From Toxoplasma gondii ME49 (Eukaryota; Apicomplexa; Conoidasida; Eucoccidiorida; Sarcocystidae): a stretch of DNA of 64,000 nucleotides. Positions 22,579 to 35,240 of the stretch are shown one piece after another. The translations under genes were made by a program, and so were the position numbers. The DNA lies in NCBI RefSeq assembly GCF_000006565.2, contig NC_031479.1, positions 1 to 64,000 on the forward strand, read 5' to 3'. The notes under the pieces are model-generated. The model saw only the letters and a program-made list of their open reading frames with translations, did no database searches and was not told where the DNA came from. Each line of letters starts with the position of its first letter. The first letter of the stretch is position 1.

Positions 22579-25532
22579 CCCCATGCGTCTCACCGACGCG
22601 TGAGAAAGGAACCAGTTAGAACAGCACTATACACGCGCACAGCAAGCTGGTGGTGCTTGAAGAAACCAGGAGAGTGTATCAGTCACATCGTTCTCGAGAC
22701 AAGCAGCAGAGCTTCGAAACACCCTCGGCGCGGTACAGTTCGGATTCAGTTGCTCCCCTCCTGTCCGCTGCAGCCCCAGTTCTGCATGGCAGCTGTTCTC
22801 TTCTGGAGGCCGCACCATAACTCTATGAGACGGAAACAGCTGACGGAAATCGGCACAGAGCGAAATGTCTTCCCAAGATATGCACAGCGGCTGAATCAGT
22901 AAGAAAGGCTTTCCATATCGTTCGAATCTGCTGAGAGACTAGACGCCTGGCCACAGCAGAAAGAGTACTCACGAGCAGGAATGCTTCCTTTAATCCGAGA
23001 GCCTGAGGACGCTCACAACACAGGAACAGTGCAGTGATCGTTCACGCACGAGGGCGATGCAACGACTTGGGGGGAGTTGCCGAGTAAGCAACAGAATGCG
23101 AGCTACAGATACGAATCCCAACAAGTCGTCCGCAGCAACATATCTCTCTTCATCCCTGGCAGCGAACATTCGGGTGTTTCTAAACCTTAACGTAGCATGG
23201 TGTCACGTACATTCGCGACTTGCTGCAGTAATACAAGCAGGACACGGTGCGCAGGATCGAAGTGAATGCTGAGGCCCGTTTTTGGCGCTTGTTCCATGTG
23301 TGGTAGAAGAACCAACATTCAGCTGAACGGATACCTACATGCGTGATTCGCATCCATTTCTCACGCAGTGGCCGCTGCGATTGAACTCGCCAGCACCACA
23401 CGGAAACACTCAAGCCCGCCGCGGAAGCCACGTTTGTCACCCGAGTGCACTAACGATCCTACTCGAGCCCAATATTGCGATATTTCCCGAAGGCTGGAAC
23501 CTGCTTTCAAGAGAAGCTCCTGCCGGAACAGGTAGATGTCACCGAGGTATGCAGCCCGCAGACTTGCGAATTGTCTTAGATGCACGCATCAATTTCACTT
23601 CACTGCTAATTCAGAGTCGACCGATTTAAATACATTGTTGGAGCATTGTCTCGTTCGGATGGGTCTTTTACAAACGCCAACATTTTAGATCAGCAGACGA
23701 AAATCGAAATGCAGACACAGATCCATTGACCGCCAGCGCAAAAAGTTGACGGATGTTTTTTCGGTCTCTGATCGTGTCTAGGAATTTTAAGATGGCATCC
23801 TCCCTTTAAGGTTGCGTGGCGTGAGTGAGGCGCCCACGCGGACAAAATGTTCACTCTCATCCGTTCCGTCCATGTCACTGCTGCCCCTACTCGGCACCCT
23901 CATCCTGACGTCAAGAACTCAGTACAAGAGTCAGCTTCGAGGTGGCAAAACAGTGGGCTTCCGGGAGCTGTTGTAGTCTAGCTGGAACAAAGCGTTGTGT
24001 GCAGCAGGGAACTCCTTCATATCCGACTGCTCCTATATCGAAGGCACCATCACATTGTCCTCTGAATCAGGCAATCGCGCTTCTCACGTACCACTAACAG
24101 GCGAAATCTTTCTCTCGTTACACCGCCAGGGGCAAAATAACAATGGATCTTCCAGAAAATTGACCCAATCATGCCTCCCTCTGGCTCTGCACAACAGACT
24201 CTCACTCTTTCAAACATCTCTGGCTTACTTGTGGTCTGGTGAAAGCAGATCCATTAAGATCGGAAATACACACATGAGCTGCCAGCCCGCATGAGCGTTA
24301 ACGGTGCGTATCGTCTGCCGAATATCCATTCCCTGTGTTCTCAGCCGTCCATCATCACACATGATGACCCGCATGCGCACTACTACCAACAGACGTCACT
24401 ATAACATCAAACTACAGAAATGAAGTCCCGAATAGCACGGTGATTAGGGTAATGGCAACCGTACTACTCGCACTGCGTCCATGTGTATGTGTACAGGTAG
24501 AGTTGCAGACTAGCGTGGTGGCACCGTTGGCAACTTACACCCCGACTGAGTGAACAAGCAAAGGAAAGCCAAACGAACAGAAAAGGTTTGGTAGCAAAAG
24601 CGAATCCAGAGCATTCTAGATTCTGAACGCTGAAGTTATTGCAGCAAGGCTGTCATCGTGACATGTCTTCGGGTGAATGCTGCGGGGATTTCCGAGTGTT
24701 CACGAGATGCACATCTGATGTCTTACTTGGAGCTGGCGTAGTTGCTTTACCCGACTTTCTGTCCGAGTTCAGAAAGATTGCACCGAGCAGGACAGAAAGC
24801 ACAAGGCTTGCAAGGCTGCAACATCACACCCACACGAGAAGAAAGCCAAAGAAACGATGAGGTCATCTACATAACGTGGCAGGCAGAGCTGTCCCCCTTG
24901 TGACGTGTTCCGTTAGTAGTCGCAAAAACTGCCCCAGGCTACGAAATGGCAAAACGAATTGCAACGCAAGCAGCGGTTCACCGATTCAGGGATATACATG
25001 GCACCAAAGAACTTCGACAACGGGTGACGGTCTCGACGGTTCAGCAGTTCGTGCCTTATCGGTAGGGCACTCGGGCCTTCCGGAGGATTCATTGGATAAA
25101 GGAAGACACATGGGCAGGCAGAGAACTTGTTTTGGACAAGGTGGTAGTTTGTATGTGTTTCACATGACATTGGCAGCAACATTTTCCCCGGCTTCGCCAG
25201 AATTTTTAATATGCTGAGGACTGAGGCGCGTGCCGAATATCTCTGACCTGCCTGTGCATTCTACCCACGGTGTCTGCAATCTTCCACAGAAAGAGTCTCG
25301 ATGTCACACCGTGAAGCTGCGGAAACTGGGAATGGCCCACGTGAAACATGCGCCCACGGATTCATCAGCAATGAATTTTCACAAAGTGTTTTGCTCTGGT
25401 CCGTATCAGCAGTTTGAGCAGGGTTTTTGTGTCACTGACTTATCATCCACATGAAAGAAACAACGATGCGTAAATGCAGTATTTCATCCTAGAGCCAGGG
25501 CCACGGGAAGAGAACCGAAATGGGGCGAGATA
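22579..25532. other. Unassigned single-copy DNA
   Basis: No recognised gene or repeat. Plus frames 24639-24860, 24876-25217 and 25230-25454 follow one another in similar orientation and could be exons of a spliced gene leading to 25533-25823, but none starts with a usable ATG and no domain was identified. Confidence 0.3.
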
Positions 25533-25823
25533 ATGCTCGACGTAGAAATAGGCCTTTTCCTTTCCCAGGTAAGAGTAAAGTTACGAGGTCTTTTTCTCTT
25601 TCTCATGAAAGAGGATTTTGGTCGATCGCGTTGGTTTCAATACAGCGTGGACGAATATGTACGAGAACAGTGGCTGTCGGCCTTCTACGTAGTCTACATG
25701 TTGAAGAAATTTGTCGTTGTGCCGCAAGCAGACTCCACTCTCGCTTTAACGGAACCCCCTTCAGCCAAGACAATTTCTGCCGTTTATCAGAAAGACGTCG
25801 TGGATATTTCGTTTAACACGTAA
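25533..25823 (+). CDS. Unassigned ORF or 3' exon, 96 codons
   Basis: An ATG-initiated frame of 96 residues ending at TAA. From about residue 27 the translation looks like a real soluble or membrane-associated protein (DFGRSRWFQYSVDEYV, then a hydrophobic segment AFYVVYMLKKFVVV). A splice-acceptor-like site, a pyrimidine-rich run ending in AG at about 25590-25613, precedes that segment, and a CAG/GTAAG donor-like site lies at 25568/25569, so this could be a final exon rather than a complete gene. It is convergent with the minus-strand candidate at 26003-26464. No family recognised. Confidence 0.25.
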   Translation: MLDVEIGLFLSQVRVKLRGLFLFLMKEDFGRSRWFQYSVDEYVREQWLSAFYVVYMLKKFVVVPQADSTLALTEPPSAKTISAVYQKDVVDISFNT

Positions 25824-26002
25824 CGAAGGGTGAACGAAGCCAGAGGGCGCTTCCACAAGTCAGACTAATTGTCCATCAATGAATGCTAGGTAATGCTCGC
25901 GTGTGTTATCACTCGAGACGTTTGTCTTATTGAAGCCACGTTCACGCGACCGCCAAGCACGGGTATTGTTGGCACCGATGCGTTTCAAAACTGTGTTTCG
26001 AC

Positions 26003-26464
26003 TCACATTCCAGAAGCCACTACTGGACGAGCCCGTCCGGAGTGTAGGATCCTTGAAACACGCGCGGCGACGCTCGGATATCTGCTCCGTTCTTGCAATG
26101 GTCCGACGGTATGCGACTCAGTCCGTTTGCCGACAGTAGTGCAGTTTTCTTCCCCGGCACCGCCGTATACTTCTGTAGCGCCGCTGCTCTCTTCAGCTGG
26201 GTTGCCCTCTCCTGTTTCAGCCCGACTGTACGTATCATTCAAATCGGTATCCGTCTCACGACCGCTGACGGAGTCAGCCAGGGCTGTGCAAACCCGACAT
26301 GTAGAACAGTCGAAAGAAACTAGTGCTGCAAGAACACTCAGACAGAGCACCACCGAGAAAAGCAGTATAGGCGAGTCATGATGGAACAGCAGTCCGCGTC
26401 TCGACTTCAGTTGAGAGTGGAGATGCCACCCAGTGGAGAATCCTGAACGTTTTTCTTCAATCAT
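26003..26464 (-). CDS. Candidate single-pass membrane or secreted protein, possibly a first exon
   Basis: A minus-strand ATG frame of 153 residues. Residues 1-30 are polar and basic; residues 32-50 form a clear hydrophobic segment (ILLFSVVLCLSVLAALV), reading as a recessed signal peptide or signal anchor. The segment after it begins with three closely spaced Cys (CSTCRVC) and continues as an acidic, Gly/Glu/Thr-rich region (residues 66-118) with two N-glycosylation sequons (NDT, NCT). Coccidian surface and secretory proteins often show this layout, but I cannot name a family. The frame stays open upstream to 26665, so the start is a choice of the first ATG before the hydrophobic segment. The stop lies inside GTGAGT, a consensus 5' splice donor, so the protein may continue in another exon at lower coordinates. 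An antisense frame (25893-26381) is probably a shadow. Confidence 0.42.
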   Translation of the reverse strand: MIEEKRSGFSTGWHLHSQLKSRRGLLFHHDSPILLFSVVLCLSVLAALVSFDCSTCRVCTALADSVSGRETDTDLNDTYSRAETGEGNPAEESSGATEVYGGAGEENCTTVGKRTESHTVGPLQERSRYPSVAARVSRILHSGRARPVVASGM

Positions 26465-29400
26465 GTTCTCTATTGTCTTTTCACCGCTGGTCACCTCCGG
26501 AGACGCGACGACCCTATCGGGTGTAGGCGTCGTCGTTTGCGGTGAACCTGAACGGCACGACACCGGGAGAACAATGACAAGCTCCTGCTTTGTTGCGAAA
26601 ACGGTTTCGAAGTGGGGAGATTGCACAACTATCCGTAGAGATACAAGGGAAAGACGCTCGCTCACCAGGAAAACGTTCAGCGATTTTCAATTCATGAAAC
26701 ACTTCTCCGCCAGCAACGGCGCCTACGAGGGCTTGAGTCAAACTGAGTGACTTCGCCTGACCTACTCATCTAGGCTTATAGAAGTCCGCAGTTGTTTTTG
26801 AGGTGAGCGAATATGTTTAATTTCAGCTGAACAGCACCCTCCAGTGAGCATGCATCTCCGTTCGGTCGACGGAATGCGTGCGAAGTTTGCGCTGTCCCCG
26901 AAGCAGCAACGATTGATGCGGCCGCACACAGCGTCGAATGGCTGCTGACCCCGATGGGTGACCGAAACCCCATGGGCCCCGTGTCCGCGTGCTCACACGT
27001 TCGCGTAGAAGGCACATGCTGTGCGCCGGCCAACGACAAGAAAAGGCAAATTTGATCTCCACCAGCATTAAAACAACTGAAGGACAAAGAGGCCAGCGAC
27101 CTGAAACGGTCTGGAGTCTGGTGCAAAGGCAAAGTGTCCGATTCAACATCAAAAAAAAAGACAGATCGTTTGTCTATACCGCATTCCAGTGTAGTCACTC
27201 CGTTTCACGAAGTAGTGTAGGCATGTGTCTTGCTAATGATGTCAAATATACTCAGATGGTGTTTTACATCAGGCCGTAACCTTACATTTGCTCTTGCAAT
27301 GTGTATATATCACGTGATCATCCATTTAAGTGGTTACCGCTTAATGCAGAAAGCTACGCGAAACGCGGAAGCAGGACTTCACTGCGCTAAACCAGTACAG
27401 TAATACTGCACCCATCAAATATGATATTTGAGATAGCTCCATTGTTCGACCTTAAGCGCCTTTGTACCTATTAGTGATATTGAGGATCAATTCTTCTTTG
27501 TCGATTCGACAGGTGCTACAACTACCGTGACGGAGTGCTGGGGGTCCGTGGATGGCGGCACATAATCTATTATATTTGACTTGAGATGCACCACGTTCGA
27601 AGGCTTGCACACAAACTTACATTGGATGCCATGAAATGCCAATCTAATGGAGCATGTGCGGATGACGATAATTTAGTGTTCGTCCGCGGAAGGCAAGGCG
27701 GCTTCCACTCCTGATGGTAACAACGTTCGGGGATTCGTTGCCTCCATCGCGCGAAGACGATACCGTTACTAGAAAAGGAACTCCCTTCCGGCTTACTGTG
27801 CGAGTGACTGACTGCTGAGCAGTCCTGTCCAGAACGTCTGACCAAGATAGAAAGAAAGAAGCTCTCTGAAGTCGAAGCATGTTCATGGAAATGATGTCAT
27901 CCGCACAGTTGGCCGTGACGCCAGCCTTCATAGGTCCAACGTTGTATGAACGCTTGCAAGCTTGAGGTCTCGTATCCCATCGTTCATTGCGGTCAGACGT
28001 AGCGAGACATAGAAGGGTTCCGTTTTAAGAATTTCGCATAGCGATACCTATCTCTAAAGTATGTTCAGTCGGCACATGAAATAGAATTTGGAAAGTACCG
28101 CATACATCGATAATGCAATTATATTTCACGCTGTAATCCTCGTCGAATACGGTTTGTCTGCTCTTAGCGCAACTTTTTTCGTACTGCGCAAGAGACATGC
28201 ATGGCGACAGTACTTGTATTTTCGTTTTGTACGGCTGAACCAATAGCAACGCACAGGCGTTCGTCCGCCGTACAACACGGTGCCCAAGATTGCGCTTCGC
28301 CCCACAAGGTAAATCTGTCGACGGTTTCCATAGGTACTCCTGAGCCTATATTGGATAAGTTCATCAGGTCTACCACAGATGGCATTTTCTATTGACTCCA
28401 GGTGGGATCCAGCGTCTCTGCTTACCGCAGCAAGACAGGGGAAGTGCCAGACAAAATGAACCCGAAGCGTCACAGCGCCCGGGAGTGAGATAGAAGAGAG
28501 AGATGGGCAATTCTTAGTGAAGGCAAACGTCGTATCACATCGGTTTTCAAACACTACTCGGATTTACAGCAGGTGAGCCGATGCCAATTCAGTAAGACCG
28601 TGGGGCATTCGCGATGCCCCACGTGCTTCCCTCGGAGAGCGCGGAAGGTAGTCTCAAAAGGAACAGTTTTTTCATGGCATTGCAATGGCAGGCTGAGTAT
28701 CGAATACATCCGATCGGTTGTGGCAATGCTACAAATAAGGGGCACAACTACGTGGAACGCCGGCAGCACAATAATAATAAGGGTCGTCGAATCTTGAGTA
28801 CGAGGTTCTCTTTCAATTTCTATCTCTTACCGTGCTCCAGCTTCTGCATTGGTTGTAAGCTGTCACAAGACACTCCTTAGATGCGTCCAACATATGCTAG
28901 TTACTTCACTATGCAGCATTCGTACGCCTCACTAAGTCGACAGTGAGGCGACTCGACATGAGACAAGTCAGTGGTGAGGAGGTCAACCGTGCGGTGGACA
29001 TCTTCGGTGCTGTGGAACGTCAGTTCGTCAAAGTGTGGCAAAGACATGAGGACCCACCAAAGTCCGCTGTGGCTGTACTGCTGAATAACAGTAGTAAGAT
29101 ACACACAAAAGGGACGGAGGCTCGTCCGATCACCTCTAATCCCAAGGCGAGCATTCGCATTGGGAGACAATTGAAGCACCCACCTCTTCCCGACCGTCCA
29201 GTGCGTCTCCCTGTGGTTTGCCTACAACGCCCGCCCTTATCAAGGTATAGTTCTAATCTGGGCCTTAAATGAGTTTCACTTTTTTACTCGCCCCTGCAGC
29301 TGATCACAGTTGGGCCAGTTGTAGGCATCATATCGTCATCAGCCTGATGAAATAGCAGTTGTCTCTGCGACTGTCACTGAGACGTGCGCCTTCATCTCAC

Positions 29401-29506
29401 TTTTGATGCCCATCAGATGGCAAACCGCTGGGCAGAACACATTTCTCGATATCAATCAGACAACACCTAAAGACAGGCTTCTTTTCCGATTAGTAACTTC
29501 ATAACC
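26465..29506. other. Unassigned DNA upstream of the membrane-protein candidate
   Basis: If 26003-26464 is a gene, its promoter would lie at about 26465-26700; no defined motif was recognised. Minus frames at 26776-27198 and 28126-28554 are open for about 140 codons but begin at GTG. A plus frame at 28943-29272 is open for 109 codons, also from GTG. No domains were identified. Confidence 0.3.
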
Positions 29507-29842
29507 ATGTCTATTATCTTCTTTGGGTTAGAGATGCAATCCATCACGGTTTCTGCGTTGCTTGGACGTCCAAACTGGCATACTCCAGGTAAACAGCTTT
29601 GCAATTTGCTACCGCGTTGTTTCGCAGAGTGTTTTTTCATATTTTCGCTCGCAAACAGACAGAGCAGTGCTGACGTAGACTTCAATGTATTAGAAACCCG
29701 TCGAGTGGATAAGCTTCCAATCAAAATTCAACATACCAGCACACGGTGCAGTTTTTTGTACCACACGAGCGCATCCACGTTTCACATTTTGAGCGGTAAA
29801 GCAGCGTACTTGCATCACGTTGATACTGAGACAACATCATAA
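29507..29842 (+). CDS. Unassigned ORF, 111 codons
   Basis: An ATG-initiated plus frame. The N-terminus is mildly hydrophobic (MSIIFFGLEM), a second hydrophobic stretch lies around residues 40-50 (CFAECFFIFSLA), and the remainder is polar. No motif or family recognised. A minus-strand frame (29467-29724) overlaps it. Low support. Confidence 0.14.
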   Translation: MSIIFFGLEMQSITVSALLGRPNWHTPGKQLCNLLPRCFAECFFIFSLANRQSSADVDFNVLETRRVDKLPIKIQHTSTRCSFLYHTSASTFHILSGKAAYLHHVDTETTS

Positions 29843-29896
29843 GCAGACAAACACTGCAGTTAACATTCTTGCGGGGACACCAGGCTGAGAATAGGA

Positions 29897-30205
29897 ATGA
29901 AAGGAAGCAAATACCTTCGGAAGACATTAAACCAGGAAGCACTTTACCGAACAGTAGGCGGACATGCTGACATTTGCAAAGCTTCTCGTTTGATGAAACG
30001 CAAGTGCAAAACACAAAGCCTGCTACACGATATCTCGTATTTGCCTGTTAACGATAAATTAATCCATAATGTTGCATTCATAGACCAGACCCCATTCATA
30101 GTAGTGGACATCTCGAGCTGCCATTCGCTTCGTGAGAAGCAACACAGTGTCGTGAAACAAAAGAAAAAACCAGAACATCTACTAGCAGCTAGACGGACAA
30201 TGTGA
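29897..30205 (+). CDS. Unassigned basic ORF, 102 codons
   Basis: An ATG-initiated, Lys/Arg/His-rich frame of 102 residues without a signal peptide or membrane segment. Residues 45-75 (HDISYLPVNDKLIHNV and following) look fold-like. The minus strand is also open (29944-30258, 104 codons), so coding direction is undecided. No family recognised. Confidence 0.14.
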   Translation: MKGSKYLRKTLNQEALYRTVGGHADICKASRLMKRKCKTQSLLHDISYLPVNDKLIHNVAFIDQTPFIVVDISSCHSLREKQHSVVKQKKKPEHLLAARRTM

Positions 30206-33200
30206 AACAATGCGGACACGAATAGTGAGCGTATCTGGGTGGTTGGAGGCTGAGGCACACATCTCGAAAAACGATGCCTTAACCAGAGGTGAGAAAAACA
30301 TTACATCCTATCAAAAACAGCTCAACTCTCAGGACTAATTCTGACTGACGATGCCCGAATCCAAACAAGTTATTCTGTTTTTCTTTATTTTCTCTAAGAG
30401 CACGACTTCGACGACATGCACCCGGATGCTGTCTCTTGGTGTGGGTCCACAGTGTCTCATACTACTGTGTTTCGTATTTGGCTGGAATCCGCGGTCTTCA
30501 CGAACCTGAGAAAACCAGCTCACATCAAGTTTCGCACATATCATCAGAGAAGAAAAAACTGGACGACGTGAGAGCGGGGGCATCGCCCGCTCTCATGTCA
30601 TTGTAACCGACATGGAATTCATCTACAATTCCTTCTGTAGGAGGCTACCTTACGTGGTAGGTTGTAATGACCCCTAGCCGTCAGGTGGTCACCAGGCTGA
30701 GCAACAATATCTCAACAAAAAAACTCACATTAGCGGAATGAGAGTGCTGAAATAGCTCTATGCGGGAGGTATCAGTAGTGGCGCGCGTGAGAAACAATCG
30801 CAAAGCCTGTGCTGCCATTTAGACTGAGGATCTAGAACCATCCAAACGCACAGAGTTCCCATGTCTTACTGAAGATTCGTGTCGCAGGACGGCATCATAG
30901 ACAACTATCGCAATAGAAGATAGACGGGAAAAGTATCCTCCCTCGGAAAGCCCAAACCATCTGAACATCTGCTGACGGATGAAATTCGGGTCCAAAAGAG
31001 CTGTTCTTCGTGTCTCTCCTTTCTCCCGAACTACAGCGTCCATGGTATTACCAGGGTGCCCTTTCCCGAAGTGTTTCACAGTAGCTCAAACTTTCGTGTT
31101 TTATGTTCGAATGGAAGTTCCCGACCTTCACCAGCCAGAGAATGCCCTCCCAAATCAAACTGTCCCCCCTGTCCTACTGAGAACAACACCCCTCGGTCCT
31201 ACTCCATGGCGTACACAAAATGATTCCGAGGTAAATGTACGTCCCCTGCCTCCGAACGCTATCTGTTGCTGCTGATTGTGAGAAGCGGGGTGACCTCGGC
31301 AACAGCACAGGTTGTTTTCCATGTTTGAGCAAGCGAAGATACGGGAGGGGCTACCGAAAAAATATGGGATAATCGGCTCGAATCGCCTGAGCAGGGCATG
31401 CTGGTTATATACATGAAGAGCTCTACCTATAGTTTCGCTTGTAGAATTCTCTGAGTCCATGTGCCACTTCAAAAGTCGAAAGCCCTGTGAGATGTCTACC
31501 TGTTCTCTGATAACAGCGTGAATTGTTCCCCCAATACGGCTTCACTGGAGCCATTTCTTTTATGGCGACCTCATTAGTCGAACATGATCTTTTCTTTCGT
31601 CTCCGCGCGAGGAGAGACTTAAGAGACTTACACGTAAAGAACTTGTAATCTGCACCCCAAGCCATGTTTCAGAGTACAGAAATATGATACAATTTTTCAA
31701 AGCACAAGTATTATGAACGTATATTTCTTTTCTTTGTGAAAATTGGAAAAGCTGAAGCGGAACGTGCAACTACGAGGGCGAACAAGCCAGGCAATTCACG
31801 AATCGCTCTAACTGCCTGTTATTCGGTGGACCCCGTATCGTCCAGGTGCATCTAGTCTGAGAATATACTTCTGGTCGGCCAGAAGGGCGAGCGAAAACAA
31901 GATGCCGGCAGGACAATCCATTGTCAGTTACGGGAAGCAGGTCGACCTGCAGTCGCGTGAGCTGTCATCACGTGATTCAAACACCACGAATAGCCAGCGC
32001 ACCCGGCTCTCAAAGTGGAGCCATTCCCAAATCAGCCGTCAAGGACGCTAGTAGCGTGTATGCGTCAATGTCTCATAAACTCTCTTGTCACACAAGAACT
32101 AAATCACTATGCCGAACGTTACATAAGGGACAAGTGTTGTCGGAGAGAAAGAGGACAGTTTGCGCCAACCATGTCCCATCTTCTAATAAGGACAGAGGGT
32201 GGGTTCGATCGGGAGCCGCTGTTCAATGGAAGACAGGTGGTGGTTTTCAGCGAAATACTCCGTCCGTCTCGTCGGAGTGATAGAAAAACCTGAGATATGC
32301 GACAAAACTCCAGCCACTGTCATGCGTGAGGGCAAACACTGCTGACCATTCAATTCTAGGGTGCATACACAGGTAGTGGAGTGGGACCCGTTATTACAAA
32401 ACGTTCACAGAATGCGTATTAGAGCTCTCAGAGCGAGTGTGCTGCTCATGCAGGATAGCACGATCTTCCAGCCGTTATGACACTTGAGAACAGATACTCA
32501 TGCTAACAGTAGTTTCCTAACTTTCGAGTGCCTTCACGCTGAGAGGTGGAGAATGTGGAAGTTTACTACAAGCATAGCCACACATCCGTGTTACCCACTT
32601 TGAGCGTGCCAGACAAACGGAATACTGAAACCATTGTCGAATGATGCCTCCTTGCTCGATTACTTCGACTACAATGGTGACCGTTCCACAAATCCAAAGG
32701 ATCACAGAAACTTGACACAAGAAGTTCCGAGACCCCCACTATGTGGATTTTTATTTTGCCACAGCAACTACGTGGCATCGATCATTCTAAAACGCGTAAC
32801 ATCCAAATCCACACCCCTAAATAAACGACAATTAAGCCACGATACTATAAATAAAACCCTGTGTAAACCTTAGCTCCTTTAAGGATGAACGGCGTTTGGC
32901 AGCAACCGAGAAAAACAATTCCTTTTGCAAGTTTGCTTGTAGAATCTATCAGTTTGAAACGGTTAACAAGCAAGACGGGTAAGAGTATAGGGTTGTGCCA
33001 CTCGGTGAAGAATACTCATAAAGGTGTTCTTCTTTCTCGCAGGTTTTCGTAGGGTCTATTCGCCCCTTGATATTACAAGACAGTCACTGCCGGGGAAAAA
33101 GGCAGGTGCCTCACGCATGTTGATGGAACCATCCGGTCGGCGTTACATGGCTACTACCCAGGAGTGTTTCCCCCCTACACGTCTTTGTCACCTTACGCTC

Positions 33201-33400
33201 ACTCAACTCCTCAGCAAGGCAAATATCTGCTCTCCCCTTTGCCGTTTTCTGCAGTACTACTGCTACGAGAAAAACTGTCCTAGAAAATGAATTCCGTGAA
33301 ACATAGCACCAGCCAAAATCGCCCTGCTAGAGCAGGATGTTCTCTGTCTCGGACAAATTAGGGTCGACAAGACTGCTTCATCCGTGTGAAACGATGTGGT
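30206..33400. other. Unassigned DNA with one perfect inverted repeat
   Basis: No recognised gene. ATG frame 30979-31275 (98 codons, Pro-rich C-terminal half) and the frame at 32015-32293 (92 codons, GTG start, translation fairly protein-like) are noted without a call. The last kilobase leads into the repeat mosaic. Confidence 0.35.
30569..30595. other. Perfect 10-bp hairpin
   Basis: The arms TGAGAGCGGG and CCCGCTCTCA are exact reverse complements separated by a 7-base loop (GGCATCG). The GC-rich stem would be stable in RNA or single-stranded DNA. No T-run follows, so it is not a bacterial-type terminator. Function unknown. Confidence 0.6.
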
Positions 33401-33591
33401 GATAAATATCTCCCTAAAACTACAGAGAGCTTCACCTCAACACTATCTCCCGCTGTTCTACCCGCAGATTAAACGGCTCCTGTGTCACCTTGACGCTTTC
33501 CCGACATCGGCATTGATACGCCTGAATTATGTTCAGGATCCAAGGTTGGGCACCCGAAGACACAAAAAAGACATCTTCGCCACACAACCAG

Positions 33592-33856
33592 ACTACTCGA
33601 GAAAGATCAAACTGCACGTGACATCTCGGTCCACACGGCCTTGCCTCCACGAGTAGGGATACAACGAACCAACGACGCATCATCCACAACACAAAGAGAT
33701 CACAAAAAATGAATATCGGTCGAGGTTGCATTCAAACACTGCTGCGAGCTCAATTTGGCTCGTTGGATCTAAGGGGAGGACGTCCTTCTCGTCGCGTTCT
33801 CCGAACAAGCGTTCCACATGGTACGAGGGATTCCGGCAGTGAAATCCATTCGGACG
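33592..33856. repeat. 265-bp identical duplication, copy 1
   Basis: Identical by eye over 265 bp to 36795-37059, offset 3203 bp, although the sequence on both sides is only distantly similar between the two sites. The contrast points to a recent local conversion or exchange between copies of the 3.2-kb unit. Confidence 0.92.
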
Positions 33857-35080
33857 ATGACACGCGACACCTCTTGTAGCACCGGTCGACTCTCTCGATC
33901 ACTTGCGATGCCTGGGGTAATTCGAGTATATCCCCTTATCACCAAGGGCCGTTATTAATTCGTCGAAACACTGACACAATAACAGGACTTCGACGTACTC
34001 ATAGCATCTGACGAAACCAGCAGACACGCAGGCAACCAAAGATGAACGCGTTGCTGACGCAGCAGTGTGTCTATCTTCTTGGTTGCTGCCCTTATCCCTA
34101 CCATGGAACCCATCCGAATCCACTACTCGGCCACCATATCGACCTCCCCCGCCGTCTCCGAACACTGCACCGCATGGAGTTGAACACCTGAACCCAAAAT
34201 CCCAACACACTGGTCCCTCACGCATACATTTCAGCAACGTTTCCAGATTTCGTCTTCCCCCAGGTCGTGACTACCTACAGCCTCCTTCTGAACACGGACA
34301 CGAAGACGACAAACGAACCATATGGGCAACACGGCGGACAGAACCAGCTGCGCTTGACACAGTGGGAACACCGTCCCGCCGTGCGGGCGACGGACCCCTG
34401 CCTTGTTCCACAACACTCTGTCGGTTGCGGAGGCGTACTTCACCGCTCTGCACAAGGCCTGACCTCGGTACAGACGCACGGGATAGTACCCACGCATCAC
34501 GCAATGCCACAACTCTGCCGCTCCGCTCATGGTAACATCCCGTCCGCAAAACACATCCAGTGCATAAAAGAGTCGTAGTGCTACACTACACTTAACAGTC
34601 GGTCTAGGCGTCACTGCGTCGCCCACCAACCAGTCAGATACACGAACCGGCAATGCCATGAGCAACCACGCTTCCTCACTAAGAAGAACGGACTGCTCCA
34701 GCTGTCCGCCGGTGTCATTTATCACACTCGTGCAGTCTTGCAGGAAGACACTGCCATGGATGAGCTTTCTTCCCCGTGATGGCCCCTGCAGCAACTTAAC
34801 CAGACGTCTCTAGTTAGCTGATAATCCCGCATATCACCAACCAACTCGCTCCAGGGCGAGTCTCCGAGTAGCTTCGATGATGAACAAGGTCTGCGAATGA
34901 AGATCACTGAGGCTGAAGCTGACAACCACGACACGTGCGGCAACAGTGGAGCTACCAACACAATATGACACCTAACATGGCTGCTGAAAAGAATAAACTC
35001 GATATACACGCCTCGTTCATAGGGTCGAGGTGTCACTTCCAACAAATAAACGACTCACCACAGGGAGCCAGCGAGTGTTT

Positions 35081-35240
35081 ACCATCTAACCACACGTGGG
35101 CGTGGCTCCTCGCATCGCACCAACTCCTCCTTCACAAATCTCATCGAGGCCAGACGGTACAACAAATTCCGTTGTTGCCCCGAAGAGCCCATCTAGCCTT
35201 CCTTAGCGCCATGCCACTGCCTCTCTCCTCAGCATGGAGG
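35081..35240. repeat. Local duplication spaced ~757 bp, copy 1
   Basis: Matches 35840-35996 with a few substitutions and small indels, sharing long blocks such as CGAAGAGCCCATCTAGCC and TTAGCGCCATGCCACTGCCT. It is a sub-repeat inside the 3.2-kb unit. Confidence 0.9.

Noticed and set aside
25893..26381. 162-codon plus ATG frame
   Set aside because: It is antisense to the better-supported membrane-protein candidate; its Ser/Pro/Thr-rich content is typical of a shadow frame.
27644..27931. Minus-strand CADDI motif considered as a reverse-transcriptase active site
   Set aside because: Only the DD is present; the surrounding residues do not match RT blocks and the frame is 95 codons long.
3661..33400. 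Coccidian surface-antigen (SRS) or rhoptry-kinase genes
   Set aside because: No frame shows the expected cysteine spacing or kinase motifs (VAIK, HRD, DFG).
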